From NCBI GenBank assembly GCA_017483405.1, contig JAFUWP010000404.1, positions 1-6,075 of the forward strand: 6,075 nucleotides of DNA, given 5' to 3'. The notes under the pieces were generated by a model. It had not been told where the DNA came from and made no database searches. It saw only the letters and a program-made list of their open reading frames with translations. The stretch comes from Oscillospiraceae bacterium (GTDB lineage: Bacteria; Bacillota; Clostridia; Oscillospirales; Ruminococcaceae). Below, piece after piece: positions 1 through 5,956 of this stretch (position 1 is the stretch's first letter; each line of letters begins with the position of its first letter). The translations under genes and the position numbers were made by a program.

Positions 1-1
1 C

Positions 2-112
2 GGTGCAGGCGCAGCAGGTTTTGACCCGAACATGGGCGCGCAGAACTTTACCGAACAGACCGAAAGCAACAATGATGATGATGTCATTGATGCTGACTTT
101 ACAGAAACCTGA
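2..112 (+). CDS. dnaK: DnaK (Hsp70 chaperone), C-terminal tail, 5' truncated by window
   Basis: The first reading frame, open from the window edge and ending in TGA, gives the last 36 residues of a DnaK. They start with a Gly/Ala-rich linker (GAGAAGFDPNMG), run through a polar stretch and end with the acidic tail DDDVIDADFTET. This matches the disordered C-terminus of bacterial DnaK, where V(I/V)DADF-type endings are typical. The tail follows the helical lid of the substrate-binding domain; none of the nucleotide-binding or beta-sandwich domains is inside the window. DnaK is the cytosolic ATP-dependent folding chaperone that works with DnaJ and GrpE, and the complete dnaJ gene directly downstream strongly supports the call. 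Truncation is due to the window edge, not a mutation. Confidence 0.93.
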   Translation, partial: GAGAAGFDPNMGAQNFTEQTESNNDDDVIDADFTET

Positions 113-134
113 TTTTAAAAAATAGTAACCGCTT

Positions 135-164
135 GGGGCAGAAAATGAAACACTTCTCTGCCCC
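135..164 (+). other. dnaK-dnaJ intergenic stem-loop
   Basis: A perfect 8-bp inverted repeat, GGGGCAGA (135-142) and TCTGCCCC (157-164), encloses a 14-nt loop in the 98-nt gap between dnaK and dnaJ. It is GC-rich enough to fold in RNA, but the bases after it (TTACCGG) are not a U-run. It is therefore not a standard intrinsic terminator. It may act as an mRNA processing or 3'-end stabilising element that sets dnaK and dnaJ levels apart; that role is inference. Confidence 0.55.
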
Positions 165-186
165 TTACCGGATTTGATTCGATTTT

Positions 187-194
187 GAAAGGAG
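187..194 (+). promoter_or_regulatory. Shine-Dalgarno of dnaJ, unusually far from the start
   Basis: GAAAGGAG is the only good Shine-Dalgarno sequence before dnaJ. It lies 16 nt from the ATG at 211 and 22 nt from the ATG at 217, against a usual 5-10 nt. The gap contains a possible small hairpin, GCCGC (196-200) and GCGGC (204-208) with loop ACG. If folded, it would shorten the effective distance to about 3 nt (211) or 9 nt (217), which would favour the second ATG. Confidence 0.7.
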
Positions 195-210
195 TGCCGC
201 ACGGCGGCGG

Positions 211-1377
211 ATGAGTATGGCTGAAAAACGTGATTATTATGAAGTTCTGGGTATCCAGAAGGGGGCAAGTGAGGATGAAATCAAAAAAGCTTATCGAAAG
301 ATGGCGAGAGAAAACCACCCCGACCTTCATCCCGAAAAGGCAGACGAATGCGAAGAAAAGATGAAGGAAATCAATGAGGCTTATGCTGTGCTGTCCGACC
401 CCGAAAAACGTCAGAAATATGACCAGTTCGGTCACGGCGGTTTAGAAGGCGGCATGGGCGGTATGGACGGCTTCGGCGGATTTACCGGAAGTTACGGCGA
501 CATGAGCGATATTTTCGAGAGCGTGTTCGGCGGTATCTTCGGCGGCGGAGGCGGTTCGTTCCGCAGCAGCGGAAATGCTGCTAATGCGCCCAGACGCGGC
601 CGCGATGTGCTTACCAGTGTGAATATCAGCTTTATGGATGCCTGCAAAGGTACTTCGCAGGAAATTACAGTCGCACATCAGGAACAGTGTACCGCCTGCG
701 GCGGCAGCGGTGCAGAAGCCGGCTCAAAACCGGAAACCTGTCCTAACTGTCAGGGACGCGGTACGGTCAGAGTGACCCAGCAGACTTTCTTAGGCACAAT
801 GTCTTCGACAAATCCATGCCCGAACTGTAACGGCAAAGGGACTGTCATCAAGAATCCGTGCGGAAAGTGTAAGGGCATGGGACGGGTTCGCGTACAGAAA
901 CGCGTTAACCTGAATATTCCTGCCGGCATCGATAACGGCCAGACACTCCGCGTTTCCAATGAGGGTGACTGCGGTATCAACGGAGGACCTGCCGGCAATC
1001 TGAATGTGGAAGTCAGTGTCCGTCCCCATCCGATTTTCAAGAGAAGCGGTTTCGATGTCGAATGTGATGTGATGATTACTTTCGCACAGGCCGTGCTTGG
1101 TGATACCATCGAAGTACCTACTATCGATGGCAGTGTCAAGCTGAATATCCCCGAAGGCACACAATCCGGCACAAGACAGCGTCTGAAAGGCAAGGGCATC
1201 AAGCGACTCCAGCGCGAAGGCCGCGGCGACCAGTATGTCACCCTGAAAGTCGAAGTTCCTAAGAACCTCAGCAAGAAACAGAAAGAACTGCTCAAAGCTT
1301 TTGAAGATTCTCTTGAAGATAAAAACTATCCCAAGAAAAAAAGCTTTAAAGACAAACTGAAAGAACTGTTCAGTTAA
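211..1377 (+). CDS. dnaJ: Chaperone protein DnaJ (Hsp40, class I)
   Basis: DnaJ delivers unfolded clients to DnaK and stimulates its ATPase in the cytosol. The 388-residue product has the full class I layout and normal length. The J domain (about residues 8-73) has the HPD motif at 36-38. A Gly/Phe-rich region (about 74-117) includes a DIF motif at 100-102. The cysteine-rich domain carries four CxxCxGxG zinc repeats starting at residues 160, 177, 203 and 217, all eight cysteines intact. C-terminal client-binding beta-domains follow (about 225-350), with a basic tail. Two ATGs compete. The one at 211 gives MSMAEKRDYYEVLG; the one at 217 gives MAEKRDYYEVLG, the usual family N-terminus. The Shine-Dalgarno is far from both, so the start is uncertain by two residues. 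The gene follows dnaK and is closed by a strong terminator, so it is the last gene of the chaperone operon. No CIRCE operator is visible here; heat-shock control, if present, would lie upstream of the window. Confidence 0.97.
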   Translation: MSMAEKRDYYEVLGIQKGASEDEIKKAYRKMARENHPDLHPEKADECEEKMKEINEAYAVLSDPEKRQKYDQFGHGGLEGGMGGMDGFGGFTGSYGDMSDIFESVFGGIFGGGGGSFRSSGNAANAPRRGRDVLTSVNISFMDACKGTSQEITVAHQEQCTACGGSGAEAGSKPETCPNCQGRGTVRVTQQTFLGTMSSTNPCPNCNGKGTVIKNPCGKCKGMGRVRVQKRVNLNIPAGIDNGQTLRVSNEGDCGINGGPAGNLNVEVSVRPHPIFKRSGFDVECDVMITFAQAVLGDTIEVPTIDGSVKLNIPEGTQSGTRQRLKGKGIKRLQREGRGDQYVTLKVEVPKNLSKKQKELLKAFEDSLEDKNYPKKKSFKDKLKELFS

Positions 1378-1393
1378 GCGCAATGATTACATG

Positions 1394-1437
1394 AAAAAAG
1401 CCTTTTCTGCCCTGCACAGGCAGAAAGGGCTTTTTTT
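1394..1437 (+). terminator. Rho-independent terminator of the dnaK-dnaJ operon
   Basis: A 12-bp stem pairs 1400-1411 (GCCTTTTCTGCC) with 1419-1430 (GGCAGAAAGGGC), with one G-U pair and a 7-nt loop. Six A residues (1394-1399) before it can pair with the first part of a seven-T run (1431-1437). It begins 17 nt after the dnaJ stop and has every part of a strong intrinsic terminator. The A-tract could allow some activity on the minus strand too. Confidence 0.95.
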
Positions 1438-1447
1438 GAAATAAGGC

Positions 1448-1476
1448 TTGTATTTTGCAGAAAGATATGCTATAAT
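1448..1476 (+). promoter_or_regulatory. Sigma-A type promoter of the asp23-fakA-recG operon
   Basis: A perfect -10 box TATAAT (1471-1476) is preceded by TGC (1468-1470), forming an extended -10. A weak -35 box TTGTAT (1448-1453) sits at the ideal 17-nt spacing. A T/A-rich tract (1431-1444) just upstream could serve as an UP element. Transcription should start near 1482-1484, leaving a leader of about 38 nt. The position between a strong terminator and the next gene supports it. Confidence 0.85.
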
Positions 1477-1528
1477 ATTCTTATTGATAATTATCAGACC
1501 AGCGAAAGGCGGAAACAGATATGCTATA
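1463..1528 (+). repeat. 12-bp direct repeat spanning -10 box and start codon
   Basis: AGATATGCTATA occurs exactly at 1463-1474, where it holds the extended -10 and most of the TATAAT box, and again at 1517-1528, where it contains the ATG start codon of the Asp23-family gene. The copies are offset by 54 bp. The repeat is visible in the sequence; any function is unknown. Confidence 0.6.
1485..1496. promoter_or_regulatory. Candidate operator palindrome at transcription start
   Basis: TGATAATTATCA is a perfect 12-bp palindrome beginning 9 bp after the -10 box, at about +2 to +14 of the predicted transcript. That is a typical place for a repressor operator. The TGATAAT half resembles half-sites of Fur-family regulators, but the two halves overlap instead of being spaced as in the known 7-1-7 box. 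A specific regulator cannot be named. AT-rich palindromes of this size also arise by chance. Confidence 0.35.
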
Positions 1529-1856
1529 TATGGAAAATCATATCGGCAGGATTACATTTTCAGATTATTATCTCCGGCAGCTGACAGAGCAGACCGTGCT
1601 TCAGTGTTTCGGCGTTGCCGGTTTTGCACAGGTAACCGCGGCGGACAGAATCTTTGAACATCGGAACAGCCCTATTGTCATCACTGCAAGAAATGACAGG
1701 CTTGTGATTGATATTCATGTCCGCATCATCTACGGCGTGAATATTCCCGTTGTCGTGCGGGCACTGATGCATAAAGTGGAATTCGTCATTGAAGATGCTG
1801 TCAGAATTCCCGTTTCACATGTGCGCGTCTATGTGGACGAAGTTGTAGAACCATAA
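1521..1856 (+). CDS. Asp23/Gls24 family protein (YloU-like)
   Basis: This 111-residue protein matches the Asp23/Gls24 (DUF322) family, including B. subtilis YloU. Family features visible are the opening segment GRITFSDYYL (9-18), a GVAG turn (31-34), a beta-rich core LVIDIHVRIIYGVNIP (61-76) and the closing strand VSHVRVYVDEVV (98-109). There is no signal peptide or membrane segment, so it is cytosolic unless recruited by a partner. In staphylococci Asp23 is a membrane-associated cell-envelope stress protein; the exact role of YloU-type members is not established. The ATG at 1521 is preferred because AAAGGCGG (1505-1512) lies 8 nt before it; ATG 1530 is an alternative that would remove three residues. 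It is the first gene after its own promoter and is followed 19 nt later by fakA. This Asp23-fakA pairing is common in Firmicutes and suggests a cell-envelope lipid link, which is inference. Confidence 0.88.
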   Translation: MLYMENHIGRITFSDYYLRQLTEQTVLQCFGVAGFAQVTAADRIFEHRNSPIVITARNDRLVIDIHVRIIYGVNIPVVVRALMHKVEFVIEDAVRIPVSHVRVYVDEVVEP

Positions 1857-1875
1857 CAGAAGGAGTATGTGATTT

Positions 1876-3543
1876 ATGAATGGCAAGATTTTGAAGGACG
1901 CTCTTTGCAGTGCCGCTGTCACAATCGAACAGAACAGAAAAAAAATTGATGAACTCAATGTCTATCCCGTACCGGACGGCGATACCGGTACGAATATGTC
2001 TATGACAATGACTTCCGCAAGGAGAGCACTCAGCGTTCTTCCGGATGATACCCTGATTGGCGAAGTCGCCGAAAAAGCCGCCTCCGCTATGCTCAGAGGC
2101 GCAAGAGGAAATTCCGGCGTGATTCTGTCCCTGTTGTTCCGCGGATTCGCCAAAGGCCTCGCAGATGTCGAGGAGGCACAGGGAAAGGATATTGCAAATG
2201 CCGTGGAAATCGGTGTGCAGGCCGCTTACAAATCTGTTATGAAGCCTACCGAAGGTACTATCCTGACAGTCGCCAGAATGGGCGCACAGCAGGGCAAGGC
2301 CATCGCGCAGGAAAATAATGACCCTGTCGCCGTCTGGGAGGAAATTTGCAGAGCCGCATCCGAAGCACTGGATAATACTCCCGAACAGCTCCCGATTCTT
2401 AAAAAAGCCGGTGTTGTAGATGCAGGCGGTAAGGGCTTGCTAACTATCTGGCAGGCGATGCTTGATGTCTTCCACGGTCAGACTCCTGCTGAACCCGTGC
2501 AGGAAGTCCGCCGCGCACAGGAAACTATCGCCATCGGCAGAGTTGACCTCGATGAGGAAATTAAATTCACCTACTGTACGGAATTTATTGTCGAGAAGAA
2601 GAAGGATTGTCCTGACCCCTTCAAACTTCGGGCATATCTGGAAACCATCGGTGACTGCGTTGTCGTTGTGGATGATGACCAGATTATCAAAGTGCATGTG
2701 CATACCGACAACCCTGGAAATGCACTCCAGAAAGCACTGGAATTCGGCCAGTTTGTGAATGAACCCAAGCCCAAGATTGAAAATATGCGCATCCAACATG
2801 CCGGACGCGTCAGAGAGGCGCATAACGCCGCGCAGGATGAAACCTACGTCAGAGCCGAACCCGAACAGCCTTTCGGATTTGTTGCAGTTGCCGCCGGTGA
2901 CGGCATCGAGAACATGTTCAAAGACCTCGGCACGGACTGCGGCGGATGTATGGTTGTCAGAGGCGGACAGACGATGAATCCTTCAACAGAAGATATTCTT
3001 CGGGCAATTCATGCGACTCCGGCAAAGACCGTTTTCGTTCTGCCGAATAATAAAAATATCATCATGGCCGCAGAACAGGCCGTCAGCCTCGCTGACCGGA
3101 ATGTCTGCGTACTTCCTACCAGAACCATTCCGCAGGGCTTGACCGCGCTGATGTCATTCGACAGCACCCTCGATGCAGAAGGCAACCGCATCGCCATGAC
3201 AAAGGCTTTTGAAAAAGTCGAAACCGGACAGATTACATTCGCCGCCCGTGATTCCGAACTCGAAGGGCATAAAATCCGTCAGGGTGAAATTCTCGCGCTC
3301 GAAAACGGAAAACTTGCTTTCACCGATAAGGATTTGAATCATGCCGCTTACAAGCTGACAAAACGTCTTGTTCACGGCGAAACGAAATTTATTACCGTCA
3401 TCTACGGCGAAAGCGTGGATGAACAGACTGCTGAACAGCTCTGTGATAAGTTACAGGAGAAATTCGGCGAAAAAATCGAAGTCATGGCCAGCAGCGGCGG
3501 ACAGCCGGTATATTCTTATATTATTTCTACTTCCGTAGAATAA
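1876..3543 (+). CDS. fakA: Fatty acid kinase catalytic subunit FakA (DAK2/DegV fusion, YloV-like)
   Basis: FakA uses ATP to phosphorylate a fatty acid held by a FakB protein, and the acyl-phosphate enters phospholipid synthesis. The 555 residues show the three-part family layout. The N-terminal DhaL/DAK2-like kinase domain (about 1-200) has the nucleotide/Mg motif NVYPVPDGDTGTNM (28-41) with Asp34 and Asp36, GARGNSG (75-81), EGTILTVAR (126-134) and VDAGGKGL (181-188). The middle domain contains YCTEF (Cys234) and KVHVHTDNPG (His274, His276), which appear to match the Cys/His/His metal site reported for S. aureus FakA. The C-terminal DegV-like domain (about 330-555) has GGQTMNPSTEDI and LPNNKNI. 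AGAAGGAG-type Shine-Dalgarno (AGAAGGAG, 1858-1865) sits 10 nt before the ATG; an in-frame upstream ATG (1867) is followed at once by TGA. No fakB is present nearby, as is usual because fakB genes are often elsewhere. All key residues look intact. Confidence 0.93.
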   Translation: MNGKILKDALCSAAVTIEQNRKKIDELNVYPVPDGDTGTNMSMTMTSARRALSVLPDDTLIGEVAEKAASAMLRGARGNSGVILSLLFRGFAKGLADVEEAQGKDIANAVEIGVQAAYKSVMKPTEGTILTVARMGAQQGKAIAQENNDPVAVWEEICRAASEALDNTPEQLPILKKAGVVDAGGKGLLTIWQAMLDVFHGQTPAEPVQEVRRAQETIAIGRVDLDEEIKFTYCTEFIVEKKKDCPDPFKLRAYLETIGDCVVVVDDDQIIKVHVHTDNPGNALQKALEFGQFVNEPKPKIENMRIQHAGRVREAHNAAQDETYVRAEPEQPFGFVAVAAGDGIENMFKDLGTDCGGCMVVRGGQTMNPSTEDILRAIHATPAKTVFVLPNNKNIIMAAEQAVSLADRNVCVLPTRTIPQGLTALMSFDSTLDAEGNRIAMTKAFEKVETGQITFAARDSELEGHKIRQGEILALENGKLAFTDKDLNHAAYKLTKRLVHGETKFITVIYGESVDEQTAEQLCDKLQEKFGEKIEVMASSGGQPVYSYIISTSVE

Positions 3544-3576
3544 TTTAATTTAATAGCTAAAACAAGGGAGCAGCTT

Positions 3577-5628
3577 ATGGAGAAATTATTTCTTTCAATC
3601 GAAAATCTGAAAAGCGTCAGCAAAACCAGATGCAAGGTCTATCAGAAAATCGGTGTGCTGACTCCCTATGATTTATTGTACTATCTGCCGAGAGCTTATA
3701 AAGATTATCGCGAGCCTGTCGCGGTGGCTGATGTTCTGCCGGATTCGCAGAATGTTGTGAAAGTGACTATCACCAGAAAACGAAATCCTGTCTATACCAG
3801 TCGGGGAATGCAGATTTTCCATGCCGATGCTGTTGATGATGACGGTACAGAACTCGGCATTACTATCTTTAATCAGAGATTTACGTTTCAGGCACTCGAA
3901 ACCGGAAAAAGCTATATCATGTACGGGAAGATTGTCGATAATTCTCATGAGAATCGTTTTGAGATACAGAATCCTCAACTTCTCAAAGATATGGAAAATC
4001 CCATTGAAGCCGTCTATCCGCAGACAGCCGGCCTCACCAGCCCGATGGTCAGGACAAATATCAAAGAATGTCTTCAGATGCTGGATACTCTGCCATTTGA
4101 GACACTTCCGGCCGTTCTGCGCGATAAGTTTCAGCTCATGTCTCTGCCGAAGGCACTGCATACCGTACATCAGCCGGAAACCCTCGAAGCTGTTGACGAT
4201 GCCAAGCGAAGAATCGCGTTTGAAGAACTGCTCCGGCTCGAATTAGGCTTGTCTCTGCTCAAAATCAGAGCCGAAAAGAAAACAGAATATCCCATGCAGA
4301 TAATAGATATGACTCCGTTTCGGGAGAGTCTGCCGTTTTCGATGACCTCCGCACAGGAAACCGCCGTGCAGGAAATCATCAGGGATATGTCCGGCAGTTC
4401 GCCGATGAATCGTCTCTTACAGGGCGATGTCGGAAGCGGTAAGACGGCTGTCGCGGCGGCGGCATGTTATTTCTGCGCGCAGAATGGCTGTCAGAGCGTT
4501 CTGATGGCCCCTACTGAGATTTTAGCCGAACAGCATTATAAGACCCTCACGGGCTTTCTGGAAGGGCTTGGCATCCAGGTCGCGCTCCTGACAGGCTCAC
4601 TCACTCCGAAACAGAAAAAAGCCGTCTGCGCTGAAATTGCAGACGGCTCGGTTCAGGTGATTGTCGGCACTCATGCCGTATTTCAGAAAGCTGTCGAATA
4701 TCAGAAATTAGGACTGGTCATCACCGATGAACAGCATCGTTTCGGAGTCGCCCAGCGGAACGCGCTCGCCGAAAAAGGCGGTGCGCCTCATAAACTTGTT
4801 ATGTCCGCGACTCCTATCCCCAGAACCCTCGCCCTGATGATATACGGCGATTTGGAAGTCTCCGTGCTCAATGTGATGCCGAATGGCCGTCTCCCCGTTC
4901 AGACTTATGCTGTCACCGGAAAGCTCCGGAATCGCGCCGTTAATTTCATGATTCAGGAACTCCAGCAGGGCAGACAGGCTTATATTGTCTGTCCGGCCAT
5001 CGCCGAAAATGAAGATTCTGATTCGGAATTGAAAGCCGTCACTGCCTATGCCGGAGAAATCAGTAAAAATCTCCTGAAAGACTGGAAAATCGCCGTTCTG
5101 CACGGTAAAATGTCCCCTCAGGAAAAAGAAGATGCGATGAAAAAATTCCATCAGCATGAAATTGATGTCCTTATCTGCACGACTGTTGTGGAAGTCGGTG
5201 TGGATGTTCCGAACGCGACTGTCATGCTGATTGAAGATGCCGAACGCTTCGGATTGTCTCAGCTTCATCAGCTTCGGGGGCGTGTCGGAAGAAGTTCTCT
5301 CCAGAGCTATTGTATTCTGGTAACTGAACATGCTACCGAGGATGCCAAAGAACGTCTCAAGCTCCTCAGCAGTACGACAGACGGCTTTCAGGTCGCCGAA
5401 GCCGATTTGCAATTGAGAGGCCCTGGGGATTTCTTCGGCAGTATGCAGCATGGTCTGCCGCCGCTGAAACTCGCAAAGCTTACCGATACCAGAATGCTCC
5501 GCGAAGTACAGGAGGCCGCACAGTATCTGCTGGCAGATGACCCGAATCTACAGAAAGAAGAACATTCTGCCCTGTATATGGATATTCTGTATCTGTTTTC
5601 AAAATACGGTATGGATGGCCTGAATTAG
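3577..5628 (+). CDS. recG: ATP-dependent DNA helicase RecG
   Basis: RecG is a superfamily 2 double-strand DNA translocase that reverses stalled forks and branch-migrates Holliday junctions and R-loops. The product is 683 residues, normal for the family. The N-terminal wedge/OB-fold region (about 40-150) contains DLLYYLPRAYKDYREP. The helicase core has motif I GDVGSGKT (283-290), APTEIL (311-316), TGSLT (339-343), GTHA (364-367), motif II DEQH (384-387), SATPIPRTL (410-418), VVEVGVDVPNA (537-547) and motif VI QLRGRVGR (565-572). The RecG-specific TRG region follows (about 604-626, LRGPGDFFG at 613-621). AAGGGAG (3564-3570) is 6 nt before the ATG, and the gene starts 33 nt after fakA, implying cotranscription. 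The fakA-recG neighbourhood is shared with B. subtilis. Two oddities: the N-terminal GVG motif usual in the family reads SVS (13-15), and the TRG-region GTRQ reads GSMQ (621-624). Neither touches the catalytic motifs. Confidence 0.97.
   Translation: MEKLFLSIENLKSVSKTRCKVYQKIGVLTPYDLLYYLPRAYKDYREPVAVADVLPDSQNVVKVTITRKRNPVYTSRGMQIFHADAVDDDGTELGITIFNQRFTFQALETGKSYIMYGKIVDNSHENRFEIQNPQLLKDMENPIEAVYPQTAGLTSPMVRTNIKECLQMLDTLPFETLPAVLRDKFQLMSLPKALHTVHQPETLEAVDDAKRRIAFEELLRLELGLSLLKIRAEKKTEYPMQIIDMTPFRESLPFSMTSAQETAVQEIIRDMSGSSPMNRLLQGDVGSGKTAVAAAACYFCAQNGCQSVLMAPTEILAEQHYKTLTGFLEGLGIQVALLTGSLTPKQKKAVCAEIADGSVQVIVGTHAVFQKAVEYQKLGLVITDEQHRFGVAQRNALAEKGGAPHKLVMSATPIPRTLALMIYGDLEVSVLNVMPNGRLPVQTYAVTGKLRNRAVNFMIQELQQGRQAYIVCPAIAENEDSDSELKAVTAYAGEISKNLLKDWKIAVLHGKMSPQEKEDAMKKFHQHEIDVLICTTVVEVGVDVPNATVMLIEDAERFGLSQLHQLRGRVGRSSLQSYCILVTEHATEDAKERLKLLSSTTDGFQVAEADLQLRGPGDFFGSMQHGLPPLKLAKLTDTRMLREVQEAAQYLLADDPNLQKEEHSALYMDILYLFSKYGMDGLN
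4615..4647 (-). terminator. Terminator-like hairpin inside recG, minus-strand orientation
   Basis: A perfect 9-bp GC-rich inverted repeat, GCCGTCTGC (4621-4629) and GCAGACGGC (4639-4647), has a 9-nt loop. On the minus strand it is followed directly by six T residues (complement of 4615-4620), which is the form of an intrinsic terminator. It lies in the RecG codons for about residues 347-357. It could stop antisense transcription through recG, or it could be a chance product of coding sequence. Confidence 0.35.
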
Positions 5629-5631
5629 CAG

Positions 5632-5663
5632 AAATATCTATTTTCAACAGAAAATTCATATTT
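5632..5663 (+). terminator. Weak AT-rich inverted repeat after recG, possible terminator
   Basis: AAATAT (5632-5637) pairs with ATATTT (5658-5663), and ATTTTC (5640-5645) with GAAAAT (5650-5655), around an AACA loop with a 2x2 internal mismatch. It begins 3 nt after the recG stop codon, where a terminator is expected. The stem is almost all A-T and the following TTTATATAATTTT is only partly U-rich, so it would be weak. No better terminator is visible before the tRNA promoter. Confidence 0.35.
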
Positions 5664-5687
5664 GCTTTATATAATTTTCACAAACTC

Positions 5688-5737
5688 AAATTTTTTTGAA
5701 AAAAACTGTTGACAAATGGAATGATTTGTGATATACT
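5688..5737 (+). promoter_or_regulatory. Strong tRNA-operon promoter with UP-like tract
   Basis: TTGACA (5709-5714, perfect -35) and TATACT (5732-5737, five of six) are exactly 17 nt apart, with TGA (5729-5731) making an extended -10. The pure A/T stretch with T7-G-A7 (5691-5705) occupies about -40 to -60, where an UP element would contact the RNA polymerase alpha subunits. Transcription should start near 5743-5745, giving a leader of about 50 nt before the first tRNA. This is the architecture expected of a growth-rate-regulated stable RNA promoter. Confidence 0.93.
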
Positions 5738-5795
5738 GTAATAGTCGCAAGGAGATAAGAACAAAAAACTTAAAGCCGATGCGATAACGGACGGT

Positions 5796-5868
5796 GGGAG
5801 CTTAGCTCAGCTGGGAGAGCATCTGCCTTACAAGCAGAGGGTCACAGGTTCGAGCCCTGTAGCTCCCA
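5796..5868 (+). tRNA. tRNA-Val (anticodon UAC)
   Basis: The 73-nt cloverleaf is complete. The acceptor is GGGAGCT/AGCTCCC (5796-5802, 5861-5867) with discriminator A5868. The D stem is GCTC/GAGC and the anticodon stem TCTGC/GCAGA, with loop CTTACAA giving anticodon TAC (5829-5831), for valine. The T stem is ACAGG/CCTGT with loop TTCGAGC. All stems are fully paired. CCA is not encoded: the next bases are CTC, so the 3' end must be added by tRNA nucleotidyltransferase, unlike the next two tRNAs. It is the first gene of the tRNA operon. Confidence 0.97.
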
Positions 5869-5877
5869 CTCAAATTT

Positions 5878-5954
5878 GGCCTGGTAGTTCAGTTGGTTAG
5901 AACGCCGCCCTGTCACGGCGGAGGTCGTGAGTTCGAGTCTCATCCAGGTCGCCA
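5878..5954 (+). tRNA. tRNA-Asp (anticodon GUC)
   Basis: The cloverleaf is complete. The acceptor GGCCTGG/CCAGGTC (5878-5884, 5944-5950) includes one G-U wobble at the second pair. The D stem is GTTC/GAAC. The anticodon stem CCGCC/GGCGG has loop CTGTCAC, anticodon GTC (5912-5914), for aspartate. The T stem GTGAG/CTCAT has one G-U wobble. Discriminator G5951, an identity base for aspartate, is followed by encoded CCA (5952-5954). The spacer from tRNA-Val is 9 nt. Confidence 0.97.
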
Positions 5955-5956
5955 AT

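Noticed and set aside
194..214. GTG-started six-codon frame whose TGA overlaps the dnaJ ATG (ATGA)
   Set aside because: The GTG shares its first base with the end of the Shine-Dalgarno, leaving no spacing for initiation, so translational coupling from it is unlikely.
750..1383. Two overlapping antisense open frames of 181 and 197 codons opposite dnaJ
   Set aside because: They mirror the intact dnaJ gene, have no family features and would run through its conserved domains; they are shadow frames.
1448..1657. 69-codon forward frame starting in the promoter region and overlapping the Asp23-family gene
   Set aside because: It has no ribosome binding site, starts at the -35 box before the predicted transcription start, and has no family resemblance.
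2020..2045. GAGAGCACTCAG in fakA, reminiscent of the GAGTGCTAA/TTAGCACTC CIRCE operator
   Set aside because: It lacks the two 9-bp arms with a 9-bp spacer and lies within coding sequence far from any heat-shock promoter.
4708..5451. Antisense open frame of 247 codons opposite recG
   Set aside because: It lies fully inside the recG coding region, shows no recognisable domain or ribosome binding site, and is best explained by recG codon bias leaving the opposite frame open.
5749..5787. AAGGAG followed by a two-codon ATG-CGA-TAA minigene in the tRNA leader
   Set aside because: The ATG is 24 nt from the AAGGAG, too far for initiation, and the transcript is a stable-RNA precursor. Probably coincidence.
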